Of a stretch of DNA of 44,462 nucleotides, positions 28,326 through 39,424 are shown one piece after another. Below the pieces are notes generated by a model, which saw only the letters and a program-made list of their open reading frames with translations, did not search any database and was not told the origin of the DNA. The position numbers and the translations under genes are program-made. The DNA is from an archaeon (GTDB taxonomy: Archaea > AGJL01 > Methanococci > Methanococcales > Methanocaldococcaceae), in NCBI GenBank assembly GCA_024278985.1, contig JAJRSC010000024.1, positions 1 through 44,462 of the forward strand, in the 5' to 3' direction. How positions within the stretch are numbered: position 1 is the first letter of the stretch; each line of letters opens with the position of its first letter.

Positions 28326-29832
28326 ATCTCTCACCAGTTATAGACCTTTTTCCATAATCAACAACTTTAATATCTATAAACTCTCCTACATTAGCATTTC
28401 CTTTTATACCTACTAAAATAGGATATGTTCCTAACTGTCTTCCAAAATATAAATTATTTTCTTTAACTTCAACTAAAACATTTCTTAATATAGTCCCTTT
28501 TGGTAGAATTCTTTTAAGCATTTTATTATCTATCTCTTCTCTAATCTTTTCTTTAAACCATAAAAATAATTTTTTTCTTTTTTCAGCTTTTTTAATGTCC
28601 TTTTCTTTAATTTCAGTTCCATAAAATGGAACCACTTGCCTTATATTTATCCTTCTTAACATTAATCCCATATCATAAATCTCTTTTAAATACTCATAGT
28701 TAATTTTAAAAGTTTTTTTACTCTCTCCTTTTAATCCAAACAATAAATTTATTCCAGATAAAAGATATGGTAATCCAGTTTCTCCTCTCTTTCCTCCAAT
28801 CTCATTTAATATTTTAATGGCCTTTATAACATCTTCAGGGGTTGTATATAAATTATTTGCCTTAACAACTTTTATATCAAAACTTTCAACACCAAAAGCT
28901 GCAACATTTCCAGAAGTACAATATTTAACTAATATTTTAGTTATTTTCCTACTCTCATCTTCATATTTTGCTATTACTCCAGGATTTGCATTATCTATAT
29001 GTAAAACTTTTGGATTTAATGAAGATAATGATTTAAACAGTTTTTCAACAGCTTCAACATTTGGTTTGGGTATTTCTTCTCTCCCTATATCAATAGATTT
29101 ATAACTATATATACATGGCTGTCTTCCAACTCTAAAATATTTAGCTCCTTCATATGATAAAGCTTTTGCTTCTTCAAAAATGTCCTTCTCATCTCTAAAT
29201 TCTGGAAGTCCAAATCTTCTTGGTTCAACACAAAAAGAACAACCTCCAGTTAAAGCTCTTGAACAACCTCTATAACTTTCTAACTCAATTATAACATTTG
29301 GATAATTTGGATGCTTTTTTATAATCTTTGCCCCTCTTATAGCAATTTCTTTAAGTTCTTTATAACTTCTAAATCTCTCAGTATCTATTTTTTCAATACT
29401 TAAATTTTCTTCTAATAAGTCCTTTAAAACTATTTCAACATCTCCCTCTACAACAACATCAAAAATTTCCTTATATTTTTTCTCATCTTCTAACTTTCCT
29501 CCTATATATGATGACCCAAATTTTGTTGCTGCAGGTCCTGCTAAAATCTTTAAAGAGTTATATTTATAAACAATTTTTGCAAATTCTTTTAATGTTGCTG
29601 GTTTAGCAGTTAAATATTTTCCTGGTGTATGAAAACCACATATACATATTATTAAATCATATCTATCTAAATTAATTGGATTTTTTCTAAATTCATCAAT
29701 AGTTATATAATCTGTCTCAACATTAAATTTATCTAAAACTCCATAGCAATATCTTGGATAAGTCCCAATATATGGAGGAACTCCTAACCCTGCAGGTTCG
29801 TCAGTATAACCATCAAAAATTAACGCCCTCAT
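28306..29832 (-). CDS. Radical SAM protein, B12-binding-like N-terminus and TRAM-like C-terminus
   Basis: 508 residues. The N-terminal 150 look like the B12-binding-type domain common in this superfamily ([16 protein letters not shown]). The cluster motif is expanded: C190, C198, C201 in [14 protein letters not shown], i.e. Cx7CxxC where the YgiQ-like relatives have Cx3CxxC. The C-terminal 60 residues form a beta-rich TRAM-like domain ([20 protein letters not shown]). An RNA or protein substrate is possible; none can be named. The 3' end overlaps pgk by about 20 bases. The sRNA at 29838 lies just before its start, on the other strand. Confidence 0.8.
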   Translation of the reverse strand: MRALIFDGYTDEPAGLGVPPYIGTYPRYCYGVLDKFNVETDYITIDEFRKNPINLDRYDLIICICGFHTPGKYLTAKPATLKEFAKIVYKYNSLKILAGPAATKFGSSYIGGKLEDEKKYKEIFDVVVEGDVEIVLKDLLEENLSIEKIDTERFRSYKELKEIAIRGAKIIKKHPNYPNVIIELESYRGCSRALTGGCSFCVEPRRFGLPEFRDEKDIFEEAKALSYEGAKYFRVGRQPCIYSYKSIDIGREEIPKPNVEAVEKLFKSLSSLNPKVLHIDNANPGVIAKYEDESRKITKILVKYCTSGNVAAFGVESFDIKVVKANNLYTTPEDVIKAIKILNEIGGKRGETGLPYLLSGINLLFGLKGESKKTFKINYEYLKEIYDMGLMLRRINIRQVVPFYGTEIKEKDIKKAEKRKKLFLWFKEKIREEIDNKMLKRILPKGTILRNVLVEVKENNLYFGRQLGTYPILVGIKGNANVGEFIDIKVVDYGKRSITGERYVPDNG

Positions 29833-29837
29833 AATTT

Positions 29838-29897
29838 TCCCGATGATGATTAGTTTTTTCTGATATAATAATGATGAACCGTATGAGCTCTGAGGGA
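29838..29897 (+). ncRNA. Archaeal C/D box guide sRNA
   Basis: A 60-base C/D sRNA. TCCC at 29838-29841 pairs with GGGA at 29894-29897. Box C is ATGATGA at 29843-29849, D' is CTGA at 29860-29863, C' is ATGATGA at 29871-29877, and D is CTGA at 29890-29893. The D guide is ACCGTATGAGCT, predicting 2'-O-methylation of a C opposite 29885. The D' guide is TTAGTTTTTT, so A/U-only that it may not be used. The targets were not identified. It lies just upstream of a divergent radical-SAM gene whose 5' leader would be antisense to it. Confidence 0.85.
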
Positions 29898-30010
29898 TTA
29901 TATTTAATTTTAAGTATAAAAAAGAATCAAAAAATGTTTTTATATGTTAATCTCTTTTTAAAATACAAAAAATAAAATATTTAAATTTAATAAGAAATAC
30001 TATTTTAAAA
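29898..30010. other. AT-rich spacer, promoter region of the radical-SAM gene
   Basis: About 110 A/T-rich bases between the sRNA and the end of the protease gene. No ORF or clear box motif is visible beyond A/T tracts that could serve as TATA sites for the leftward radical-SAM gene. Confidence 0.4.
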
Positions 30011-30826
30011 CTATTTAACACTTGCAGGAGTATATTCAACAGTACCTCTCTCTTTTATTGGTTGTTTATAAAGTTCCATAAGGTTATAAACTTCTTCTGG
30101 AACATCAGTCTCTACAGGAAGACCTAAACTTTTAGCTTCTTCATAAGTTATAGGATAATCATGAGTCCATCTACCCTCAGTTAATATCTTAGCAAGTTCT
30201 TTAGCTTTTTCCTCTCCAAGCTTATCCTTTAAAAGATAATAAACAAAATTTTGGACTTGTCTAATTGCTTTTTTTCCAACATCTGCCAATATTAGGGTTT
30301 TATCATCTACTTTATCCTTACCTTTTTCTTCTACTGCCTTAACAATACTTGGAGCAGGATACTGACCAAGTTGTGGGTCAACTGGCCCAAGAACGGCATT
30401 TTTATCCATAATAATCTTATCTGCTGCTAAGGCTATTAATGTACCTCCACTCATTGCATAGTGAGGAACTATAACCCTTTTTTCAGCTGGATGATTTTTT
30501 AATGCTTTAGCAATTTGAGTAGCTGCTAAAACTAAACCTCCTGGTGTATGGATTATTAAATCTATTGGTTTATCTTTTGGGGCTTCTCTTATTGCTCTTA
30601 AAATCTCTTCACTATCTTCAATATTTATAAATCTGTAAATTGGAATTCCAAATAATCCAATACTTTCCTGCCTATGAATTAAGGTGATAACTGTTGAATT
30701 TCTTTTATTTGATATTTCTTTTAGTAATCTTAATCTTGCAAGTTGCAACTGTCTATAATGTATTTGAGGAGCCATTATAAGATAAAAGAAAAATATCCAC
30801 CATAATAAACTAATAAAATCTATCAC
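30011..30826 (-). CDS. SDH-family Clp-fold membrane serine protease (DUF114)
   Basis: About 271 residues. One N-terminal membrane helix (VIDFISLLWWIFFFYLIM) is followed by a ClpP/SppA-like domain. HTPGGLVLAATQIAKAL is the oxyanion strand, and PHYAMSGGTLIALAADKI carries the nucleophile Ser at about residue 126. MDKNAVLGPVDPQLGQYP follows with the Asp of the Ser-Asp-His set. It is probably a membrane protease or signal-peptide hydrolase. GGTGA sits five bases before GTG at 30826, which I take as the start; a 45-base longer frame from 30871 has no such site. Confidence 0.85.
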   Translation of the reverse strand: MIDFISLLWWIFFFYLIMAPQIHYRQLQLARLRLLKEISNKRNSTVITLIHRQESIGLFGIPIYRFINIEDSEEILRAIREAPKDKPIDLIIHTPGGLVLAATQIAKALKNHPAEKRVIVPHYAMSGGTLIALAADKIIMDKNAVLGPVDPQLGQYPAPSIVKAVEEKGKDKVDDKTLILADVGKKAIRQVQNFVYYLLKDKLGEEKAKELAKILTEGRWTHDYPITYEEAKSLGLPVETDVPEEVYNLMELYKQPIKERGTVEYTPASVK

Positions 30827-30849
30827 TACACTCACCTTTTTAATATAAC

Positions 30850-30885
30850 AAAATATATATACCCCATACAACTTATATAAATATT
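30850..30885 (+). promoter_or_regulatory. TATA-like elements before the H/ACA-like RNA
   Basis: Two A/T motifs occur, AAATATATATA at 30851 and TTATATAAATATT at 30873. The first is about 35-40 bases before hairpin 1 of the RNA, near the normal distance if transcription starts around 30881. Either could instead serve the protease gene on the other strand. Confidence 0.4.
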
Positions 30886-30892
30886 GTTATAT

Positions 30893-31006
30893 GATGGTGA
30901 CCCAATGAGGGGATGAACCATCTCTATAAACCCTACCCACAAGGCGGCCTGGCAGAGTTGGCGTAAGCTAACGATGAAGCTTTAAGGTTTTCCAAGGGTA
31001 GGGACA
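30893..31006 (+). ncRNA. H/ACA-like RNA with two kink-turn hairpins
   Basis: Two structured hairpins of unusually high G+C. Hairpin 1: GATGGT (30893-30898) pairs with ACCATC (30917-30922); inside it, GA-CCC faces GGG-GA-TGA, a textbook kink-turn with a three-base bulge. Hairpin 2: CCCTACCC (30931-30938) pairs with GGGTAGGG (30996-31003) and is followed at once by ACA (31004-31006). Its inner stem GTTGGC-GTAA-GCTAAC has GA on one side and GA-TGA on the other, a second kink-turn. A lower stem, unpaired pocket, kink-turn and 3' ACA are the layout of an archaeal pseudouridylation guide. The pocket strands are near 30939-30947 and 30988-30995. The target is unknown. Confidence 0.78.
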
Positions 31007-31011
31007 ATTTT

Positions 31012-31636
31012 TTATTTTTCAACCCTTAAAATAATAATAGGAACCTTAACAAGCTTTTTTTTATGAAATTCATAACTTGCTGGGATTTTAAAAAAGGTTT
31101 CACAAATATGTGTAATTTTTCCACCTTTATCTTTAATATAATTTATAACAAAATCCTTGGTTGGATAATTGTGAATAGTATATATTATATCTCCTACTTC
31201 TAAGGCCTTATCAATAAATAACCTATCAGCACCTTTTTTTTGGGCTCCAAAGGGAGGATTTTGTATAATAATCTTTTTTAAATTTTTATCTTCATCTAAC
31301 AAATTATAAATAATATCTTTATTAATATTTTTAATATCTTCACAATAAAACTTTATATTGTCTAAATTTAGTTTTTTAGCATATTCATTAGCAATTTTTA
31401 TACACTCTTCATCAATATCAAAGCCTAAAACTTTTTTAGCTCCTAACAACTTAGCCCCAATTCCTAATCTTCCAGTACCACAGCCAAAATCAATAACAAC
31501 ATTATTTAAAAAATCTTTTTGAGCAAAAAATAGTATTTCTGCTGCTAAATCTCCATCAATTGTATATTGTTCTAATTCTATTTTTGGTTTTGGATGTTTT
31601 GGAATACTATCAAGTATCATTTTTAAATGTTTCTTC

Positions 31637-31644
<8 letters not shown>
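31012..31644 (-). CDS. METTL5-like rRNA adenine methyltransferase
   Basis: About 210 residues of SAM methylase fold: VIDFGCGTGRLGIGAKLLGAK for SAM binding, VLGFDID, and the catalytic QNPPFGAQKKGADR. The NPPFG motif with the adjacent GADRLFI segment is characteristic of METTL5 and its archaeal relatives, which make m6A in small-subunit rRNA. The ATG at 31644 overlaps the aksF stop; a TTG at 31653 would add three residues. It forms an operon with aksF and the PP-loop gene. Confidence 0.85.
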
Positions 31645-32670
<1,026 letters not shown>

Positions 32671-32674
<4 letters not shown>

Positions 32675-33486
32675 ATTTTTAGCCCTCTCCTTCTTAATTC
32701 TTCTTTAAGTTCTTCAGGAACTTCTGGCTTTTTTAAATATTCTTTGGCTTTATTTTTATCTAATAGCCCTAATCTAACCAATGTTGCAATTCTATCAATT
32801 TCAAAACTAAACCCATATTTTTCATAAAACCTTTCTAAGGCTACTCCTAAAACTAAGCAGTTAGTTGTATATCCATATAAGTTGGGTTTTTTAAATGGAA
32901 GGTTCTTAAGTATATTATATTTATCCTCCTCAGTTAATTTATATGGAGATAATAATCTAATCATTTTTATGCCTTCTTTCATCTCTCTAATTACTGAATG
33001 TCCAAAAGGTATTTCATGGCCTGTAATAATATACTTTATATTTAACATCTTAGCAATTCTCCAGACTTCTCTCATTATTAATCTTGAGCATCTTCTACAA
33101 GGACTCTCTCCTTTTTTTATAACTTCATTAAAAATTTCAGTAAAATCTCTATTTAAAATAAGTAAATCTAAGTTATAATATCTCGCCAAATTTTTAGCAT
33201 TCTCTATAGCAATATCTGAAAGATAGTTATTATCTACTAAAACACATAATGGTTTTATATTAAAATCTTCTACCAATATCTTTAAAGCTACTGAACTATC
33301 TTTCCCACCAGAAAATGCTAAAATACAAGAATATTTTTTATTTTTTAATTGTTGTAAGATATTTTCAACTTCTTTTTTTAATTTATTAAAATCTATGGGA
33401 TATTTTTTATAAGTTAAGCAATCTACACATATCCCATCAATAATTTTTTTTGTTTTTTCAGTATGGACACATATTGAACATTCCAT
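32671..33486 (-). CDS. PP-loop ATPase with N-terminal zinc ribbon
   Basis: 271 residues. A zinc ribbon opens the protein (CSICVHTEK, then GICVDC). A PP-loop follows in LAFSGGKDSSVALKIL near residues 57-72. SPCRRCSRLIMREV gives a middle CxxC, and GHEIPFGHS marks the nucleotide-binding region. It belongs to the adenine-nucleotide alpha-hydrolase superfamily, with tRNA thiolation or tRNA modification as the usual role. Its end overlaps the aksF start (ATGA), so it may be the first gene of that operon. Confidence 0.75.
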
Positions 33487-33499
33487 AATATATTCACTT

Positions 33500-35806
33500 T
33501 TAATAAATTCTACTAACTATAAAATCTGCTAAATCTTCCAAATCTTTCCTTTTCTCAGCATCAAATATTTTTAAAAGTTCTTTTGCTTTTTTATTATTTT
33601 CTTCCATTAGTTTTTTAGCATATTCTATAGATGGTTTAAGTATATTTATTGCCTCTTCAATTTCTTCATCAGTTATATCTTTCTTTCCTAATAGAGATAT
33701 TAATTTTTCTTTTTTATCATTATCTAAAGTTTCAAGGGCATGAATAACAATTATAGTTTTTTTACCTTCTCTTATATCACTTCCAACAGGTTTCCCTATC
33801 TTATTTTTATCTCCTATTAAGTCAAGGATATCATCCTGTATTTGAAAATTCATTCCTATTAATTCAGCAAATTCTTTAACTGCCTTTAATTCTTCTTCAC
33901 TAAAATCTGCTAAAATTCCACCAATTAAAGCACTTGCCTCCAATAACGCCCCTGTCTTTTTCTTAATCATATCTAAATATTCATCCATCTTAGGGAAATA
34001 ATTTTCAAATTCCATATCCTTTGCCTGTCCTTCACAAACATCTACACACGCCTTAGACAAGATTTTTAAAACTTTATGAGCCTTCTCACTATCCTCTATG
34101 TTTGATACTGCCTCAAATGCTTTGGCATATAATAAATCTCCTGCTAAAATAGCCATTGGCTCTCCAAAAACTTTATGAACTGTTGGCTTTCCTCTTCTTA
34201 AATCATCATTGTCCATTATGTCATCATGTATTAAAGTATAGTTATGTATTAACTCAACAGCAACAGCTCCAGGTAATGCTTTTTCTATATCATCTCTCTT
34301 TAATTTGTATGTTAGTATTGTAAGATAAGGTCTTATCCTCTTTCCTCCTGCAAATGTTAAGTGTTTTGATGCTCTATATAGTGTGTCATCCTTGTAAAGA
34401 TACTTTTCTAACTCTTTATCTATTAATTTTAAAATATCCTTATTTATCATACTATCCCTATACAATATTCTTTCAAAACTTAAGCACTGCCCATTTCTTA
34501 ATAGATGGACATTATCTCCCAATCTATAACCTTCTTCCTCTGCTAATTTTGTATATTCTGCTGTTAAATTAAAATCTCCATGAGATGGGATAATATGCTC
34601 TGGATTTAACCATCTTAACATATCTCTATGGTCTTCTTTAGAAGCATGCCCTGAAACATGAGCACCTTTAAATATTCTAACTCCTAAAAGTTTTAATCTT
34701 GATTCTAACATATACCTCTGAGCTGCATTCATAGGGTTTGGTATTGGGTCAGCAGAAAAAACAACACAATCATATTTTTCAAATACATAAGGGGTTTTAT
34801 TAGTGGCCATTCTTGATAAAACAGCTCCCTCCTCTCCCTGGTGTCCTGTAGCAATAATTAAATACTTATCTTTTCCTTCTTTTCTAATCATTTTTAAAGC
34901 CATTTCTATAGAACTTGGGTCTCCATATATTCTTAAATCTTCTGGAAACTTAACAATTCCTAAATCTTGAGCTATTCCACAGTATCTTAGCATACTTCTA
35001 CCTAAAAGAACAGGAGTTCTATTCATTTTTTCAGCAATTTCTGTTATTGATTTAATTCTTGCTATATGTGATGAGAATGTTGTTACAATAACTCCATTAT
35101 TATCATTATCAGCAGCAAGTAAATCATTCTTTAACAATCCTGAAGCAATAATTTCAGGTGGTGTTTTTCCTTCATGGTTTATTCTTGTTGTTTCAGAGAT
35201 AAAACATAAAACTCCATTTTTACCTACTCTTTTTATACTTTTATAATCAGGTTTTTCTCCAACAACTGGAAAGTTGTCAAATTTAAAGTCATTACCATAA
35301 ACTATTGCACCATAAGGAGTATATAAAACAGGTAAGACTGAATCAGGAATACTATGAGTTATTCTAATAAATTCAAGTGTTAAGTTTGGAGTTAAATCAA
35401 TACTTTCTCCTGCTTCAAGGACAATTAAAGGGTTTCTAACATCAAATTTTTTCTCACTTAGTATTTCTCTTTTAACTAATTCAATAGTGTAAGGTGTTCC
35501 AATTATAGGAGCATTATATCTATGAGCTAATTTAGGGACTGCTCCAATATGGTCAAGATGTCCATGAGATAAAACAATTGCCTTAACTTCTCCTTCAATA
35601 TTTTTCATAACTGTATCATTAGGAATTATCCCCTTTTCAATTAACTCTAAACTATGTAGTTTAGAAATGTCTGTATCTTCATGTATTAAAACTCTATCTA
35701 ATCTTACACCCATATCAAATATTATTATTTCTCCATCTACATTAACAGCTGTCATGTTTCTACCAACTTCTTCATAACCACCAATAGCAATAATCTCTAA
35801 TTTCAT
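33500..35806 (-). CDS. RNase J fused in frame to geranylgeranyl diphosphate synthase
   Basis: One open frame of 768 residues covers two normally separate proteins. Residues 1-452 are archaeal RNase J of the metallo-beta-lactamase/beta-CASP family, with SHGHLDHIG at 80-88, HSIPDS, and PSHGDF near 420; it is a 5'-3' exoribonuclease. From M453 (ATG at 34450) the rest is IdsA, the short- and long-chain prenyl synthase, with first Asp motif IHDDIMDNDD and second QIQDDILD. An AGGGAT lies four bases before this ATG, so an independent start is likely. M. jannaschii has the two as neighbouring genes (MJ0861, MJ0860). Loss of one base could have removed the stop. The gene overlaps fni upstream. Confidence 0.88.
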   Translation of the reverse strand: MKLEIIAIGGYEEVGRNMTAVNVDGEIIIFDMGVRLDRVLIHEDTDISKLHSLELIEKGIIPNDTVMKNIEGEVKAIVLSHGHLDHIGAVPKLAHRYNAPIIGTPYTIELVKREILSEKKFDVRNPLIVLEAGESIDLTPNLTLEFIRITHSIPDSVLPVLYTPYGAIVYGNDFKFDNFPVVGEKPDYKSIKRVGKNGVLCFISETTRINHEGKTPPEIIASGLLKNDLLAADNDNNGVIVTTFSSHIARIKSITEIAEKMNRTPVLLGRSMLRYCGIAQDLGIVKFPEDLRIYGDPSSIEMALKMIRKEGKDKYLIIATGHQGEEGAVLSRMATNKTPYVFEKYDCVVFSADPIPNPMNAAQRYMLESRLKLLGVRIFKGAHVSGHASKEDHRDMLRWLNPEHIIPSHGDFNLTAEYTKLAEEEGYRLGDNVHLLRNGQCLSFERILYRDSMINKDILKLIDKELEKYLYKDDTLYRASKHLTFAGGKRIRPYLTILTYKLKRDDIEKALPGAVAVELIHNYTLIHDDIMDNDDLRRGKPTVHKVFGEPMAILAGDLLYAKAFEAVSNIEDSEKAHKVLKILSKACVDVCEGQAKDMEFENYFPKMDEYLDMIKKKTGALLEASALIGGILADFSEEELKAVKEFAELIGMNFQIQDDILDLIGDKNKIGKPVGSDIREGKKTIIVIHALETLDNDKKEKLISLLGKKDITDEEIEEAINILKPSIEYAKKLMEENNKKAKELLKIFDAEKRKDLEDLADFIVSRIY

Positions 35807-36870
35807 AAAAATTCACCTTTTAATCTTTGAGAAATCCAATTTTTTAACTCTCCTTTAATAATATATGGTGTGTTTCTTAGTTGTTCAATATTTTCAGCAC
35901 CAATCAAAAACATAGTTATTTTTAATTCATTTATAAGATTCTCCAAAACCTTAACTACTTCATTAGCATTTTTTAATGCTGCTTTTAAAATTGGTAAGGC
36001 AATTCCTGAACAGCTACATCCTAAGGCAATACATTTAGCAATATCTATTCCACTTCTAACTCCACCTGAACCTATAACAATTTTATCATATACCGATTTA
36101 ACCTCTAAAATTGATACAGCTGTAGGAATTCCCCACTCAGAAAAATTTTCTAATATTTTTTTATTTTTATTATCTTTAACTCTCAAAAGTTCAACCTTTG
36201 CCCAGGAAGTGCCACCACTTCCCTGAATATCAATAGCATCAAAAAATTTTAAGTTTATAGCATCTTCTTTTGAAAAACCTTCACCTACTTGCTTAGCAAT
36301 AAATGGTATATCTCTATAATTTTTTTTATAGTTTGTTATAATTTCCTTAAGTTTATCAAAATTTTTAAAATTAACATCACCCTCTGGTTGTATTATTTCC
36401 TGTAGAGGATTAAAATGAATAGCCATAGCATCAGCATCTATCATATTAACAGCTTTCTCTATTTCCTCCTCTCCCCAGTTATCCATTAAATTGACAGCTC
36501 CTAAATTTCCAATAACTAAGTTGTCAGTGTATTTTCTTACTATACTATATGTTTCAGATAACTTTTCATTTTTTAATCCAGCTCTTTGAGAACCTACTCC
36601 CATTCCTAAATTTAACTCCTCTATAGCAATGGCTATGTTTTTATTTATCTCTTTAGCCCCTTCAAATCCTCCAGTCATTCCTGAGACTATTATAGGAGCA
36701 GATAATTTTTTTCCAAATAGATTTATCTCTGTTGAGATATCTTCATAATCTACCTTAGATATTCCTCTATGTATAAGTTCAACATCATTTAATAATGTAG
36801 ATTTTTTATATTCTATATCACAATATTCACATATAAAAATATGTTCTAATTTTCTCATTTCTATATCCAT
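35803..36870 (-). CDS. fni: Type 2 isopentenyl-diphosphate delta-isomerase (FMN)
   Basis: 355 residues, FMN TIM-barrel. RKLEHIFICEY opens the protein, APIIVSGMTGG carries the FMN contact, GVGSQRAGL and the DIQGSGGTSWAKVE segment follow, and the phosphate-binding IGSGGVRSGID lies near residue 263. It interconverts IPP and DMAPP for archaeal lipid synthesis. It is followed by RNase J-idsA with a four-base overlap (ATGA type), the same order as in M. jannaschii. GGGGAAAT precedes the ATG. Confidence 0.94.
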   Translation of the reverse strand: MDIEMRKLEHIFICEYCDIEYKKSTLLNDVELIHRGISKVDYEDISTEINLFGKKLSAPIIVSGMTGGFEGAKEINKNIAIAIEELNLGMGVGSQRAGLKNEKLSETYSIVRKYTDNLVIGNLGAVNLMDNWGEEEIEKAVNMIDADAMAIHFNPLQEIIQPEGDVNFKNFDKLKEIITNYKKNYRDIPFIAKQVGEGFSKEDAINLKFFDAIDIQGSGGTSWAKVELLRVKDNKNKKILENFSEWGIPTAVSILEVKSVYDKIVIGSGGVRSGIDIAKCIALGCSCSGIALPILKAALKNANEVVKVLENLINELKITMFLIGAENIEQLRNTPYIIKGELKNWISQRLKGEFL

Positions 36871-36906
36871 ATTTCCCCTCGAGATATATACTAAGTGTTT
36901 AATAAT

Positions 36907-38079
36907 TTAACATTTAAGTTTGATAATTGTAAATAACCCTAAGATAACAATTAATACTGCTGAGGTTAATGTGGCAATACTCCCTCCAACTATTCCAAAA
37001 TTTTTTATTAGTATTATATTTAAAAGAATATTTAAACTAATCCCAAAAATTATTATATAAAATGAAATATTTGCATAACCTAAACCTTGTAAGGTTGAAG
37101 ATATTATATAAAAGTATCCCATAAATAAGGAAGAAATAGATAAAATCTTTAAAGATAAAGAACCATCAGGATTATCTACTCCAAAAAATAAATGTAAAAA
37201 GAAATCTGAAAATAAAATAAATAATATTACTACTGGTAAAGATAAGAGAGTATTAAAAATAACTGATTTATATAAATCTCTTATATCCTTATTTTTTGCT
37301 ATTTTTGGTAATAATGGAATTGATATAGATGTTGAGAACATTATTATTCCTCTTGATAAAAGGGCAGAATAACCATAAATACCACTCCAATAAGGTCCAA
37401 GAAATGACATGATTATTATATTATCAATATCTCCAAATATTCTATATGCTGAGGATGTTAATGATATTGGAATAGAGTAGAAAAAAATATTTTTTATATA
37501 ATTAAAATTAAAAGAAAAATCTATATATTTTCTTATATAGATAAAAAATATAAGTCCTGTTGTTAATGAAGATAAAGCTAATGCTAAAAAGGCTCCAAAA
37601 ATTTTTATTATATTTATAAGTATAATTAAAAAAATAATTTTTAAAGTACTTTCAACAATCCAAGTTAATGCCAATTCTTTAAATCTAAAATTACCCTGTA
37701 AAGTACCTCTAACAAATGAAACTATTGGAGAAAATAAAATACAAACTCCCAAAATAATGTAAAATAAATTATTTAACTTTAAATAATGTCCTCCTAAGAT
37801 ATATTTTATATTTAAAACAACAAGAACCCCAATAATTGATAAAAAAAACATAAATATTAATATGGATATATTTACTTTTTTTCCTTCAGCAGAAAATTTG
37901 GCTATAGAAACAGGAATTCCAGAGCTAAATATAATAGTTAAAGTATCTAAAATAGGTAATAATCCCCTTAATATTCCAAAACTTTCAGTTTTAAGAAAAA
38001 AAGATGTTAAAAAATAAAATAAGTATGCCATACCTTTGGCATAGATATTTGATATTAATATATATATACTTTCTCTCAT
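36907..38079 (-). CDS. Polysaccharide/oligosaccharide flippase (MATE-like)
   Basis: About 390 residues and roughly a dozen hydrophobic spans. It has the features of the RfbX/MurJ-like lipid-linked oligosaccharide flippase family: an early Gly/Phe-rich loop ([16 protein letters not shown]), GTLQGNFRF, and an interior [15 protein letters not shown] segment. It would flip a lipid-linked glycan for S-layer glycosylation or surface polysaccharide; the cargo is unknown. ATG at 38079 overlaps the ahcY stop (ATGA), and GGAG lies nine bases before it. Confidence 0.88.
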   Translation of the reverse strand: MRESIYILISNIYAKGMAYLFYFLTSFFLKTESFGILRGLLPILDTLTIIFSSGIPVSIAKFSAEGKKVNISILIFMFFLSIIGVLVVLNIKYILGGHYLKLNNLFYIILGVCILFSPIVSFVRGTLQGNFRFKELALTWIVESTLKIIFLIILINIIKIFGAFLALALSSLTTGLIFFIYIRKYIDFSFNFNYIKNIFFYSIPISLTSSAYRIFGDIDNIIIMSFLGPYWSGIYGYSALLSRGIIMFSTSISIPLLPKIAKNKDIRDLYKSVIFNTLLSLPVVILFILFSDFFLHLFFGVDNPDGSLSLKILSISSLFMGYFYIISSTLQGLGYANISFYIIIFGISLNILLNIILIKNFGIVGGSIATLTSAVLIVILGLFTIIKLKC

Positions 38080-39323
38080 GTTACTTCTCTCCAATCTTCT
38101 AAGTATCTTTTTTGTTCTTCAGTTAATTCATCTATTTCTATCCCAAAGGACTTTAATTTTAATTTAGCAATCATTTCATCAATTTCATAAGGAATTCTAT
38201 AAACTTTTGGCTCTAATTTATCTCTATTTTTTAGTAAATATTCAGCACCTAATGCCTGATTGGAAAAACTCATATCCATAACTTCACAAGGATGTCCATC
38301 AGCACATGCTAAATTAACCAATCTTCCCTCTCCTAATAAATATACTTTTTTATCTCCTAAATTATACTCTAAAATATTATTTCTAACTTCTTTTATTTCT
38401 ATGGATAACTCTTCTAAATCTTTTTTATTTATCTCATTATCAAAATGTCCTGCATTTGCTAAAATAGCCCCATCTTTCATTTTTAATATATGTTCCTTTC
38501 TAATCACATCCTTACATCCAGTTGTTGTTATAAATATATCCCCCTCCTCTGCAGCTTTTTCCATTTTCATAACTCTAAAACCATCCATTCTGGCCTCTAA
38601 TGCCCTAATTGGATTTACCTCAGTAACAATAACATCAGCCCCTAAACCTTTAGCCCTTAATGCTACTCCTCTACCACACCATCCATAACCTGCAACAACT
38701 ACAGTTTTTCCAGCTATTAATAAATTAGTTGTTCTTATTATTCCATCCCATGCACTTTGTCCTGTTCCATATCTATTATCAAATAAATATTTTGTATATG
38801 CATCATTGACATCTATAACTGGAATTTTTAAAGCTCCTTCTTTTTCCATAGCCTTTAATCTAATAATTCCTGTTGTTGTCTCTTCACATGCTCCAATTAC
38901 TTTATCCAACAACTCTGTCCTTTTAGTGTGGAGTAAAAAGATTAAATCACAACCATCATCAATAACAATATCCGGCTCATGGTCTAAAACTCTGTTTAAA
39001 TTTTCATAGTATTCTTCAGTTGTTTCTCCTCTCCAGGCATAGACATGCATACCTTTCTTAGCACATGCTGCTGCAACATCATCCTGAGTAGATAATGGAT
39101 TACATCCAGTTATTGCTATTTTTGCCCCTCCAGCCATTAAGGTCTCTGCTAAAACTGCAGTTTTTGCCTCTAAGTGTAATGCCATTCCTATAGTTATTCC
39201 TTTAAATGGTTTTTCTTTCTCAAATCTTTTTCTAATTAATCCTAAAACAGGCATATGTTGCTTAGCCCATTCTATTTTTTTTTCTCCTTCTTTCCATAAA
39301 TTTATATCTTTAACTTTATACAA
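38076..39323 (-). CDS. ahcY: S-adenosyl/S-inosylhomocysteine hydrolase
   Basis: About 415 residues, SAH hydrolase family. Seen are [56 protein letters not shown], the NAD motif [13 protein letters not shown], and a C-terminal [13 protein letters not shown]. It clears the by-product of methylation. The M. jannaschii homologue MJ1388 prefers S-inosylhomocysteine over SAH, and this close relative may do so too. AGGTGA lies five bases before TTG at 39323, better than the GTG at 39332. Confidence 0.93.
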   Translation of the reverse strand: MYKVKDINLWKEGEKKIEWAKQHMPVLGLIRKRFEKEKPFKGITIGMALHLEAKTAVLAETLMAGGAKIAITGCNPLSTQDDVAAACAKKGMHVYAWRGETTEEYYENLNRVLDHEPDIVIDDGCDLIFLLHTKRTELLDKVIGACEETTTGIIRLKAMEKEGALKIPVIDVNDAYTKYLFDNRYGTGQSAWDGIIRTTNLLIAGKTVVVAGYGWCGRGVALRAKGLGADVIVTEVNPIRALEARMDGFRVMKMEKAAEEGDIFITTTGCKDVIRKEHILKMKDGAILANAGHFDNEINKKDLEELSIEIKEVRNNILEYNLGDKKVYLLGEGRLVNLACADGHPCEVMDMSFSNQALGAEYLLKNRDKLEPKVYRIPYEIDEMIAKLKLKSFGIEIDELTEEQKRYLEDWREVT

Positions 39324-39369
39324 AAATCTCACCTATCTATTTAATAAGATTAAATAAAAAAATAAGTAG

Positions 39370-39382
39370 TTTATATATAAAT
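39370..39382. promoter_or_regulatory. TATA element in the ahcY/rraA divergent region
   Basis: TTTATATATAAAT is nearly symmetric, lies 40 bases from the rightward start (39425) and about 45 from the leftward one. It is placed as a core promoter for the rightward operon, with possible use by ahcY. Confidence 0.5.
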
Positions 39383-39424
39383 ATCATATATTAAATCATA
39401 TTAAATCTTCATGTATGTGATTAA

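Noticed and set aside
35870-36226. 118-residue ORF antisense to fni
   Set aside because: Shadow of the isomerase gene, no supporting signal.
38260-38688. 142-residue ORF antisense to ahcY
   Set aside because: Mirror frame of a strongly conserved gene, Ser/Pro-rich composition, no ribosome site.
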